Source: Pseudomonas allokribbensis
GTDB lineage: Bacteria > Pseudomonadota > Gammaproteobacteria > Pseudomonadales > Pseudomonadaceae
DNA length: 64,000 nucleotides
Reading direction: 5' to 3'
Assembly (NCBI RefSeq): GCF_014863605.1
Contig: NZ_CP062252.1
Location: 2,613,001-2,677,000, forward strand
Position numbers and translations under genes: made by a program. Below, piece by piece: positions 50,228 to 58,547 of this stretch. The first letter of the stretch is position 1; each line of letters begins with the position of its first letter. The notes under the pieces were generated by a model that saw nothing but the letters and a program-made list of their open reading frames with translations, was not told the DNA's origin and did no database searches.

Positions 50228-51340
50228 TCAGGAGTGAACCGGGTAATCCACGTAGCCACGCTGGTCGCCACCGAAGAAGGTGCTCGGGTCTGGGGTATTG
50301 AGCGACAACCCGTCGCGAATTCGCCTTGGCAGATCGGGGTTGGCCAGAAACGGTCTGCCGAACGCGATGATGTCCGCGCGGCCATCAATCAGGGCCTGTT
50401 CCGCCGTCTCGGGGTCGTAGCCTCCGGCGATCATCAGCACGCCATCCCAGGCCGCACGCAACTGACTGATGATGGCATCCCAACGCGGATCGTAGTTTTC
50501 ATCCTTGACGGTGCCTACGACGGCGGGCTCGACCAGATGCAGGTAGGCCAGTTTCCAGCGATTCAACGAACGCACGATATAGCCGAACGTTGCTTCAGGC
50601 GTCTCATCGCCCATGCCCATGAAGCGTCCCATCGGCGTCAGACGAACGCTCACGCGCTCTTCACCGACTTCGTCGACCACGGCGGCGACCACTTCCAGCA
50701 ACAGGCGTGCACGATTTTCCAGGTTGCCACCGTACGAATCTTCACGCTGGTTACTGTTGCTGTTGATGAATTGATCGAGCAGATAACCATTGCCCGCGTG
50801 AATTTCCACGCCATCCATCCCGGCGTTCAGCGCATTGCGCGCGGCCCGGCGGTAGTCGCTGATGATCTCGGCAATTTCCGACGTCTGCAGTGCGCGCGGT
50901 ACCGGCACATCTCCCCAGATACCGTTGCCATCCGCGTCGACGATGAAGGTCTTGCCCGGTACGGGCAATGCGCTCGGGGCCACCGGCAATGCGTTGTTCG
51001 GTTGAAAGCTGGGGTGCGATACGCGACCCACATGCCAAAGCTGCATGAAGATCAACCCGCCGGCCTCGTGTATCTGGCTGCTGACTTCGCGCCACGCTTG
51101 CACCTGTTCATCGCTGTAGATTCCAGGCGTCCAGGCATAACCCTGGCCCTGGCGGGAAATCTGCGTTGCTTCGGTGATGATCAACGCGGCACTCGCGCGT
51201 TGGCGGTAGTACTCGGCGTTCATGGCCGTCGGAATGTCGCCGGGTTGTCCGGCGCGCGAGCGGGTCAACGGCGCCATCGCCACCCGATGGGGGAGTGTGT
51301 AGGGGCCCAGGGCGATAGGGCGGAACAGGTGCTGCGTCAT
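50228..51340 (-). CDS. Old yellow enzyme family ene-reductase (second copy)
   Basis: 370-residue FMN-dependent alkene reductase, with APLTRSRAG, EATQISRQGQGYAWTPG, MQLWHVGRVSHPSFQ, the HxxN ligands in VEIHAGNGYLLDQF, YGGNLENRARL and AFGRPFLANPDLP. It is similar in layout to the enzyme at 19168-20289 but clearly diverged. Its promoter region does not show the TAGACCAGTCG box. It lies next to a molybdenum hydroxylase operon of the same direction, 150 bases apart. Confidence 0.94.
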   Translation of the reverse strand: MTQHLFRPIALGPYTLPHRVAMAPLTRSRAGQPGDIPTAMNAEYYRQRASAALIITEATQISRQGQGYAWTPGIYSDEQVQAWREVSSQIHEAGGLIFMQLWHVGRVSHPSFQPNNALPVAPSALPVPGKTFIVDADGNGIWGDVPVPRALQTSEIAEIISDYRRAARNALNAGMDGVEIHAGNGYLLDQFINSNSNQREDSYGGNLENRARLLLEVVAAVVDEVGEERVSVRLTPMGRFMGMGDETPEATFGYIVRSLNRWKLAYLHLVEPAVVGTVKDENYDPRWDAIISQLRAAWDGVLMIAGGYDPETAEQALIDGRADIIAFGRPFLANPDLPRRIRDGLSLNTPDPSTFFGGDQRGYVDYPVHS

Positions 51341-51493
51341 GAGTGTTCTCCAGTCTTTGAAAAGCGTCGGCAGAGGGTGTCGGACGTTGGGTTGGGTCTG
51401 GCACCGGATGGCCTTACGTTAAGCGGCTGCGCAGCGCTTGATAATCCATGCGTGTCGCTACGCTGCATTGCGTGAAGTGCAACGCTGCGACGT

Positions 51494-53731
51494 TCAGGAC
51501 GGTTGATCCGAGCGGGTCAGAGGAAGGTTCAACCAGCGCCGGCCGGTGGCGTTCGCCACGGCATTGCCGATGGCTGCCGCCATGGGGCCCTGGACGATTT
51601 CGGCAGCCCCCAGAAACGGTTGTCCCGGTTGGTCGAGCAGATGAACGTCGACCTTTTTCGGCACCTGTGGGAAGCGCAGGATCGGGTAGCCACTCCAGTC
51701 GTAGCTGCGTATGCCGCCGGCGTCGTAGGCGACTTTTTCATACAGCGTCCAACTGGTGGACTGGACAATTCCGCCTTCGACCTGGTTGCGCAGCCCATCG
51801 GGATTGACGATCTGTCCCACGTCCACTGCCGTGACGACATGATCGATCTGCACTTCGCCGGTCTGCGGATGCACCCGAAGACGTACGGCGATGGCGCAAT
51901 AGCCCATGATGTTTTTGTAGCGAGCGAATGCGAAGCCGAGGCCCGTGCCAGGCTCGCTGCTTTTTTGCGGCCAGTCGACGGCGTCGCGAACCTGCTCCAC
52001 CACGGCCCGTGCCCGGGGATCCGTCAGGTGCGCAAGGCGCAAGGCAACCGGATCGACCCCGGCCCTGGCGGCGAGCTCGTCCAGGCACGCTTCAATCGCG
52101 AAGATGTTGATGTGTGCGCCCAGCGAGCGCATGGCCGAGGTGCGAAACGGCATCTCGGTGACGAAATTCATGTTGATGCGTTTGGAGGCCAGCGCGTACA
52201 GCGGCACTGCATTGCGATCGCCGTCGCCTTCAGGTTGTGCGATCGGCACCGAAGGCGCGGAGACGAAGGGTCGAGCCAGAAGTCGCGCAGGAAGCAATCG
52301 TCCGGCATTGACGATGCGTTCGTTGTGCGGTGTTGTCCACAGTTCATAATTCCAGTCCTGCATTCTTCCGTGTGCATCAAGGTTGGCTTGCACTTCGGTG
52401 ACCATCGCTGAACTGTAAGGCTCCCAGAGGTTCTCCTGTTCGCGCATCCATTGCACTCGCACCGGCGTGCCCGGCAGGCGCATCGCAATCAACGCCGCGT
52501 CGGCCGCTGCATCGTCTGCGCCGTTGTGGCCGTAACAGCCGGAGCCTTCGGTATGGATACAGCGAACGCGCTCTGGCGGTAATCGCACCATTTCGGCGAT
52601 CCCGGCACGCAGGGGATACACACCCTGGGTGTGGGTCCAGACGGTGAGGGTGCCGTCCTTGAACCAGGCCACGGCGCATGACGGGCCGATGGAGCCGTGC
52701 ATCAGATACTGCTTGGTCACGCGTGCGCGATAGCTGTTGTCGGTCGTACCCCGCGGCGTGCCCTCCTGGCTGATGGGGTAGCGGCGTGAGGGGAGGCTCT
52801 CCAGCAACGCATGAATGTCCTGCGCTTCGGGTATCGCCTGCCCGCCAGTCCAGCGCGCCGATTCGTATCCGCTGCGCATGGCTTTGATTGCTTGCCACTC
52901 GTCACGTGCCACTACGGCCAGATAGTTGCCGTCGCGAATCACCTGCACCACACCGGACTGCGTTTTGATCGACTGCGCGTCGAAGGCTTCCAGCGTGCAG
53001 CCTGGCCGAGGCGGGCGAATGACCCGGGCGTGCAACATGCCCGGCAGCCGTATGTCCTGAACAAACGCGGCGCCGCCGCTGACTTTGGCCGGAATATCCA
53101 GCCGTTGCAGCGAATGGCCGATCACCTTGAATGACGTCGCGGACACGCTCGGCGATTCGGGCTTGGCGTAGAGGTGCAGATCGACGTTTCTGACGGCATC
53201 GGCGTAGGACATTCTTTGTCCGGTGGGGCCGTGAATGATGCCTTCCGAAGTCGTCAGTCGGGCAGGTGCCATCTCCCAGCTTCGCCCGGCCGACGCCAGC
53301 AGCAGCTCACGCACCTGTGCCGCCGCGTTGAACAGCGCGGTTCCGCTGTCGAAAATACTGTGGCTGCCGGCGGTATAGCCCTCGTTTGGCGTCAGTGCGG
53401 TGTCGGCGGTAAGCAGGTTGATCGTTGTCGGGGACACCTCCAGACGTTCAGCGGCAATTTGCACCAAGGCTGTTTTGACGCCGGTGCCCAGTTCAACCTT
53501 GCCGGTGTAGACGGTGATGCCTTCAGGGCCGACGCGGATCCAGGCATCAAGCCAGGGGTTGGTGCGCAGGCTGCCGGGAAGGTCAGGCGCCAGCACCACG
53601 GTGCCAAGCGTATCGACTTCGGTGTCCGCCCAGGCATGGCGCGTTGCGGGCACCAGGGTAAACGCTACCAGCAAGGCGCCTCCACGCAAGAACGCGCGGC
53701 GACTGTGATCGACCTCTTTGACCCCTGTCAT
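51494..53731 (-). CDS. Molybdenum hydroxylase large subunit (IorB-like)
   Basis: 745-residue molybdopterin-binding subunit of an aldehyde/isoquinoline oxidoreductase-type enzyme. A twin-arginine signal (HSRRAFLRGG) at the N-terminus sends the folded enzyme to the periplasm. Family signatures: GKVELGTGVKTALVQIAAERL, YGHNGADDAAADA, MRSLGAHINIFAIEACLDELA and the C-terminal FLGAAEIVQGPMAAAIGNAV with the active-site Glu. The start is at MTGVKEVD (53731), overlapping the small subunit stop as ATGA. With a 2Fe-2S subunit and a cytochrome c it hydroxylates an aldehyde or N-heterocycle and passes electrons to the cytochrome. Confidence 0.93.
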   Translation of the reverse strand: MTGVKEVDHSRRAFLRGGALLVAFTLVPATRHAWADTEVDTLGTVVLAPDLPGSLRTNPWLDAWIRVGPEGITVYTGKVELGTGVKTALVQIAAERLEVSPTTINLLTADTALTPNEGYTAGSHSIFDSGTALFNAAAQVRELLLASAGRSWEMAPARLTTSEGIIHGPTGQRMSYADAVRNVDLHLYAKPESPSVSATSFKVIGHSLQRLDIPAKVSGGAAFVQDIRLPGMLHARVIRPPRPGCTLEAFDAQSIKTQSGVVQVIRDGNYLAVVARDEWQAIKAMRSGYESARWTGGQAIPEAQDIHALLESLPSRRYPISQEGTPRGTTDNSYRARVTKQYLMHGSIGPSCAVAWFKDGTLTVWTHTQGVYPLRAGIAEMVRLPPERVRCIHTEGSGCYGHNGADDAAADAALIAMRLPGTPVRVQWMREQENLWEPYSSAMVTEVQANLDAHGRMQDWNYELWTTPHNERIVNAGRLLPARLLARPFVSAPSVPIAQPEGDGDRNAVPLYALASKRINMNFVTEMPFRTSAMRSLGAHINIFAIEACLDELAARAGVDPVALRLAHLTDPRARAVVEQVRDAVDWPQKSSEPGTGLGFAFARYKNIMGYCAIAVRLRVHPQTGEVQIDHVVTAVDVGQIVNPDGLRNQVEGGIVQSTSWTLYEKVAYDAGGIRSYDWSGYPILRFPQVPKKVDVHLLDQPGQPFLGAAEIVQGPMAAAIGNAVANATGRRWLNLPLTRSDQPS

Positions 53732-54201
53732 GGTGCGCTCCCGTTTTGCCCGGCCACCAGGCTGATCGCTTCGATAATCCGCAAGTGAGTGCCGCAGCGA
53801 CACAGGTTGCCTGCCATGTGCTCGCGAATGGTCTGTTCGTCCGGGTGTGGGTTGCTTTCCAGCAACGCCTGCGCGCGCATCAACATGCCGGCAATGCAGT
53901 AACCGCACTGGGCCGCCTGTTTGTCGATAAAGGCTTGCTGCAAAGGGCCGGGGTGTTCGACGGTGCCGAGGCTTTCGACCGTTCGGACTTTTTTGCCATC
54001 GAGGCCCGCGCAGGGTGTCAGGCAGGAAAAGACAGGCTTGTCATCGACGATGACGGTGCAAGCGCCGCATTGCCCCAGGCCGCAGCCGTACTTGGCGCCG
54101 TTCAACCCCAGATGATTGCGCAGTGCGTAGAGCAGCGGCATGTCAGGTTCCAGCTCCAGAGTCTGGACGGCGCCGTTGACGTTGAGCGTGAGTTGGGTCA
54201 T
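53728..54201 (-). CDS. Molybdenum hydroxylase 2Fe-2S subunit (IorA-like)
   Basis: 157 residues. The plant-type 2Fe-2S motif CGLGQCGACTVIVDDKPVFSC is N-terminal; the second, all-helical cluster domain has QCGYCIAGMLMRA and NLCRCGTHLRI. It starts at MTQLTLNVNG (54201), which overlaps the cytochrome gene stop as ATGA. It has no export signal of its own and should travel with the Tat-bearing large subunit. Confidence 0.95.
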   Translation of the reverse strand: MTQLTLNVNGAVQTLELEPDMPLLYALRNHLGLNGAKYGCGLGQCGACTVIVDDKPVFSCLTPCAGLDGKKVRTVESLGTVEHPGPLQQAFIDKQAAQCGYCIAGMLMRAQALLESNPHPDEQTIREHMAGNLCRCGTHLRIIEAISLVAGQNGSAP

Positions 54202-55478
54202 TTCGTCTCCTGACGCAGTGCTTCGAGGGTGGCAGAAAGGTCGGTCCAGGGCTGGTCGGGTCTGGCTTGTCGACGCAGGTATGTCGCCAGGGCTGTGAGT
54301 TGATCGTTGTCGAGACTGGCGGCAAACGGCGGCATCACCGGCCCGGGCAAACCCGGTGTTGCCGGGACACCTTCGAGTACTGTTTTCAGGAAGTTGCGTG
54401 GGTGTAAGGCTTGCAGCGCTGAGGTGCGATCCAGCGACGGACGCCCGTCGATTTCGCGCATCGGTGCTGCGGAGGCATGGCAACCGGCGCAGGCGCTGGC
54501 GAACAGCAAGGCGCCCGTGGACGGATCTGAAGGGCCTGCATTTGTCGTTGCGACATGCGTTTCGGTGATCGTTTTTTTTGCCGGCAGGCTCAGCAGATAT
54601 TCGGCAATCGCCTGTGCATCACCGACCGGCAAGCTGGCCAGACCGAGGCTGACCGGGCGCATCGGGCCGGCCGCCGTGCCGTGCCCGTCCACCACGTCTG
54701 CCCGCAGGTAGCTCACCAACTGATCGTTGCTCCACGCGTTTGCACGGTGAGCCATGCCGAGCAGCGACGGCGCTTCCCAGCCGTCAACGGCACCGCCCGA
54801 CAGGCTTTCGCCGGACTTTTCGGCACCGATCAGGTTCAACGGAGAATGACAGCCTGCGCAATGGCCGGGCCCTTCGACGAGGTAACGCCCGCGATTCCAA
54901 GCATCAGACTGCTGCGCCATCGGCGTCAGTGGTTTCGCATGCAGGAACAGCAGTTTCCAGAACGACACCAGCGGGCGGATGTTCATCGGGAAATTCATGC
55001 GGTTTTCCCGGGCCGGCGAGTTCACGGCCGGGCCGCTCATCAAATAGGCATACGCATCGGCGATGTCGTCTGCGGTCATGCGCCGGTAGTGAACGTACGG
55101 AAAGGCCGGGTACAGGAAGTGGCCGTCGCGGGCGATTCCTTCACGCATCGCCCGTTCGAACGCCGGCAGCGACCATTGCCCGATGCCGGTCTGCGGATCG
55201 GGTGTGATGTTGGTGCTGTAAAGCGTGCCGAACGGCGTCACGAGGGGCAGTCCCCCCGCCAGGTATTGGCCGCCGGGACGTGTATGACACACCGCACAGT
55301 CACCGGCCTCGACCACTCGCGCACCGCGCTGCAGTTGCTCGGAACTGAATGTTCGCGAGCGTTCGACGGGCGCAATCGCCGGGTGCCACATCAGTACGAC
55401 GGCCCCGATTGCACCGAGCGAGGCGAGGACTACTGCGCTGATCCATAGAGGCCTGGATCTCAAGAGCCTGCTTTTCAT
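54198..55478 (-). CDS. Tri-haem cytochrome c electron acceptor
   Basis: 426 residues with an N-terminal membrane helix (LWISAVVLASLGAIGAVVLMW) and three CxxCH haem sites (GDCAVCHTR, HCAGCHSP, ACAGCHAS). This is the layout of cytochrome subunits that accept electrons from periplasmic molybdenum or alcohol dehydrogenases. The start is MKSRLLRSRP (55478). First gene of the operon, overlapping the 2Fe-2S gene by ATGA. Confidence 0.93.
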   Translation of the reverse strand: MKSRLLRSRPLWISAVVLASLGAIGAVVLMWHPAIAPVERSRTFSSEQLQRGARVVEAGDCAVCHTRPGGQYLAGGLPLVTPFGTLYSTNITPDPQTGIGQWSLPAFERAMREGIARDGHFLYPAFPYVHYRRMTADDIADAYAYLMSGPAVNSPARENRMNFPMNIRPLVSFWKLLFLHAKPLTPMAQQSDAWNRGRYLVEGPGHCAGCHSPLNLIGAEKSGESLSGGAVDGWEAPSLLGMAHRANAWSNDQLVSYLRADVVDGHGTAAGPMRPVSLGLASLPVGDAQAIAEYLLSLPAKKTITETHVATTNAGPSDPSTGALLFASACAGCHASAAPMREIDGRPSLDRTSALQALHPRNFLKTVLEGVPATPGLPGPVMPPFAASLDNDQLTALATYLRRQARPDQPWTDLSATLEALRQETK

Positions 55479-55775
55479 GAGGGGTTGACACACGAGAGAC
55501 GCGCGGCGGGCATTGATGACGGATTCGGGATCATGAACAGCTCCTTGTGCGACCGGGGGAAGGGCGCCGATGGGGAGCCCTGCGCCAGGTGCCCAAGGGT
55601 AGAGAAGGCGCTGGTGTTCGAGTATTGCCGGGCCGCGCAATAGCGTATTGCGCCAACCGCAACGCTCTGGGTGTTGCGGATGGCGCATCACTCAATTGCC
55701 CGAAGGATGGATTCTCGGTGTCGACCGGAGCCCTTAGCCTTGCCATCACTTTTACGAATCAGATGAGGTGTCACC

Positions 55776-56975
55776 ATGCTCACGGGTAACCCGGCTGCGG
55801 CGGCCAAGGCCGAACAATCCGCTTCACTCTCCGGCCTGATGGTCGCGTTCCTGGCGTTTTGCTGTGGCGCGGTCGTGGCCAACCTCTATTACGCTCAACC
55901 TATTGTCGAACTGATCGCGCCGCAGATCGGTCTGTCCAGCGCCAATGCCAGCCTGATCGTTTCACTCACTCAAATGGGTTATGCGTTGGGTCTGTTGTTG
56001 CTGGTGCCGCTGGCCGATCTCATGGAGAACCGACGTCTGGTGGTGGGGTTCACGCTGGCGGCGAGCGTGACCCTGATGTGTGCCGGCCTCACGCATTCGC
56101 CATCGATGTTCCTCGTTTTGTCGTTGCTGATCGGTCTTACCTCGGTGGCGGTGCAGATTCTGGTGCCACTGGCAGCGCATCTGGCGCCCGAAGCAACCCG
56201 TGGCCGCGTGGTGGGTAACATCATGAGCGGTCTGTTGCTGGGCATTCTGCTGTCGCGTCCGCTGTCGAGCCTGCTGGTGGAAGTGTTCGGTTGGCGCGGG
56301 GTGTTTTTCAGCGCGGCGGCACTGATGGCCTTCATCGCCCTGATCACCGCGATTGCGCTGCCGCGTCGTGTTCCGACACATCAGGCGACTTACGTGGCGT
56401 TGATCGGCTCGGTGTTTGCGCTGGTCCGTCGTCATCCGGTTCTGCGCCAGCGCTCCCTGTATCAGGGATTGTTGTTTGCCAGCTTCAGTCTGTTCTGGAC
56501 CCTCGCGCCCATCGAGCTGATGCGTCACCACGGTTTCAGCCAGGTACAGGTTGCGATTTTTGCATTGGTCGGCGCCGTCGGTGCAGTCGCAGCGCCGATT
56601 GCCGGACGCCTGGCCGATGCCGGGCATGGCCGGCGCGGGACACTCGTTGCACTGCTGCTGGCACCGGTCTCATTGCTGATCGCCGCGTTGCCCGGCAGCA
56701 GTTACATCTGGCTGGTGGTCTGTGCGGTGCTGCTGGATTTCGCCGTGCAACTGAACATGGTGCTGGGCCAGCGTGAGGTTTACGCCATCGATCCGCATAG
56801 CCGTGCGCGCCTCAATGCCGTGTACATGACCAGCATTTTCGTGGGCGGGGCGTTGGGATCGCTGGTGGCGAGCCCCCTCTACGAGCATTTCGGCTGGCAC
56901 CTGTCTGCCGTCACCGTGGCATTGCTGCCGGCACTGGCCCTGGCGATGTTCCTGGGGCGCAAGGCCAATGCCTGA
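55776..56975 (+). CDS. MFS transporter (YnfM/YgaY-type)
   Basis: 399-residue permease with twelve predicted helices. Near helix 1 VVANLYYAQPIVELIAP is a typical motif of this drug/proton antiporter-like subgroup; LVPLADLMENRRLVV corresponds to the DRxGRR loop. It is followed by a divergently functional LysR gene in the same direction 100 bases later. Substrate unknown. It is divergent from the molybdenum hydroxylase operon with about 300 bases between, which may hold shared promoters. Confidence 0.92.
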   Translation: MLTGNPAAAAKAEQSASLSGLMVAFLAFCCGAVVANLYYAQPIVELIAPQIGLSSANASLIVSLTQMGYALGLLLLVPLADLMENRRLVVGFTLAASVTLMCAGLTHSPSMFLVLSLLIGLTSVAVQILVPLAAHLAPEATRGRVVGNIMSGLLLGILLSRPLSSLLVEVFGWRGVFFSAAALMAFIALITAIALPRRVPTHQATYVALIGSVFALVRRHPVLRQRSLYQGLLFASFSLFWTLAPIELMRHHGFSQVQVAIFALVGAVGAVAAPIAGRLADAGHGRRGTLVALLLAPVSLLIAALPGSSYIWLVVCAVLLDFAVQLNMVLGQREVYAIDPHSRARLNAVYMTSIFVGGALGSLVASPLYEHFGWHLSAVTVALLPALALAMFLGRKANA

Positions 56976-57075
56976 GGAACTGGCATCGAAGAGTCCGAGG
57001 GGGCACGGTCATACAAGACGCCTGGCGTTCGGTGATGCACAATCATCGCCGTTCCTTTTTGACCGGGTTGCGCTT

Positions 57076-57981
57076 ATGGACAAGTTACTGGCACTGAAGA
57101 TGTTTGTTGAAACCGTGCGGTGCGGCGGATACTCCTCTGCGGCGCGCAAACTCGGTATTTCGACTTCATCGGTGACTCGCCAGGTCGCGGGGCTGGAACA
57201 CGAACTGGGTGCCAGTCTCCTCAACCGCACGACTCGCAACACCAGTGTGACCGTCGCCGGGCAAAACTATTTCGAGAAGGCCGTGGCCATTCTCGATGCC
57301 ATCGACGAGGCTGACGCGGTCGTCGCCGACCGTGGAAGCGAGGCGCAAGGGCGCTTGCGCATCAGCGTTCCGGTGGAGTTTGGTCGAAGGATCATCGCCC
57401 CCCATCTGGGCCGATTGCTCGAGCGACATCCGGGACTGGAATTGAGCATTTCGTTGAGCGATCAGGTCAGCGACCTGCTGAGCGAGCAGATCGATGTGTC
57501 GGTGCGTCTCGGGTCGACAGTGGTCAGTGAAGACATCGTCAGCAAGCGGGTCGGCGCGTTCGAACGCTGGGTGGTGGCCAGTCCGGATTACCTGAGCCGT
57601 CACCCGGTGCCGTGTCATCCCCGTGACTTGCTCGAGCACTCTTGCCTGCGCTTCGATTACGGTGGCCCGCACCAGAACTGGACGTTCCAGGGTGATGAGG
57701 AAACCCTCCAGTTGAATGTGCACGGCCGCCTGCAAAGCAACAATGCCGACATCCTGCGAGAAGCGGCAGTGGCGGGTGGCGGGGTGACATTGCTGGCCGA
57801 TTGGCTGGTGCGCGACGATGTCGCTGCAGGCCGGCTGACGCGATTGCTGGCAGGTTATGAGATCAATCCCGGCAGTGCGAGCAGTTGCATCAATGTGCTG
57901 TATTTGCCCAATCACCGGGGTTCAAGCCGGATCAATGTGTTCATTGATTTTCTTGAAGAGCTTCTTGCGCCAGGTTCATAG
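57076..57981 (+). CDS. LysR-family transcriptional regulator
   Basis: 301 residues. N-terminal winged helix (MDKLLALKMFVETVRCGGYSSAARKLGISTSSVTRQVAGLE) and a LysR substrate-binding domain (GRLRISVPVEFGRRIIAPHL...). Start at 57076; the longer frame lacks similarity. It belongs to the short CrgA/DsdC-like group that often regulates an adjacent exporter, here the MFS gene, by inference. Confidence 0.93.
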   Translation: MDKLLALKMFVETVRCGGYSSAARKLGISTSSVTRQVAGLEHELGASLLNRTTRNTSVTVAGQNYFEKAVAILDAIDEADAVVADRGSEAQGRLRISVPVEFGRRIIAPHLGRLLERHPGLELSISLSDQVSDLLSEQIDVSVRLGSTVVSEDIVSKRVGAFERWVVASPDYLSRHPVPCHPRDLLEHSCLRFDYGGPHQNWTFQGDEETLQLNVHGRLQSNNADILREAAVAGGGVTLLADWLVRDDVAAGRLTRLLAGYEINPGSASSCINVLYLPNHRGSSRINVFIDFLEELLAPGS

Positions 57982-58547
57982 ACCTCACGTACGACATCCA
58001 TGTCCCTTTGATGTCGTCACAGTGGCGTAGGAAGTCTCCGATACTTATTTCGCGGTTTCCTACATTTTGTTTGCCTCTCCAGCAAAAAACGTGGTTATTA
58101 TCCGGCGGCGCTACGGGTCACAAACCCGGCGCCAGAAGATTGCCGTGCGTCTACAGACCCGGCAGTCGCAGCCGATCGGGACCACCCTGGCGCTGTCACC
58201 CACCGCGCAGGTTGTTCCTCGTCGTTGACCCTCAAATGGAAGTCGAGGTTTCAATTGATCACGCGGTTTGCAATCGACGATGCAATGAGCAGGGCGACGG
58301 ACGTCGTCAACGATTCTGTCATCTCTCCAGCCGTTCGCGCTGACCGCGCCACGGTGTTCTTCGCCAGCCTTTCTCCCCCCGGTTTCCTGTGTGTGCCTGC
58401 GTGTGACGCGAGTCTGCACGCGCGCGCCGCGCCATCTTCCTGAATTCGAATGACCGAACCGGTACTTGCTGCCGGGGCCTGACTGGCAGGGCGCGTGCTG
58501 TCTCTGCCTGATCACAAAAATAATGCAGTCATGGACGGTAGCCTCCG
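57982..58547. other. Upstream region of the right-hand NRPS
   Basis: About 565 bases without a convincing gene. A perfect eight-base inverted repeat, ACGACATC (57991-57998) and GATGTCGT (58010-58017), lies just after the LysR gene but has no T run, so it could be a weak terminator or operator. I see no clear iron-starvation sigma box. The rest presumably holds the NRPS promoter. Confidence 0.5.

Noticed and set aside
57991..58017. Intrinsic terminator after the LysR gene
   Set aside because: The inverted repeat is perfect, but no T run follows; kept only as a note in the intergenic entry.
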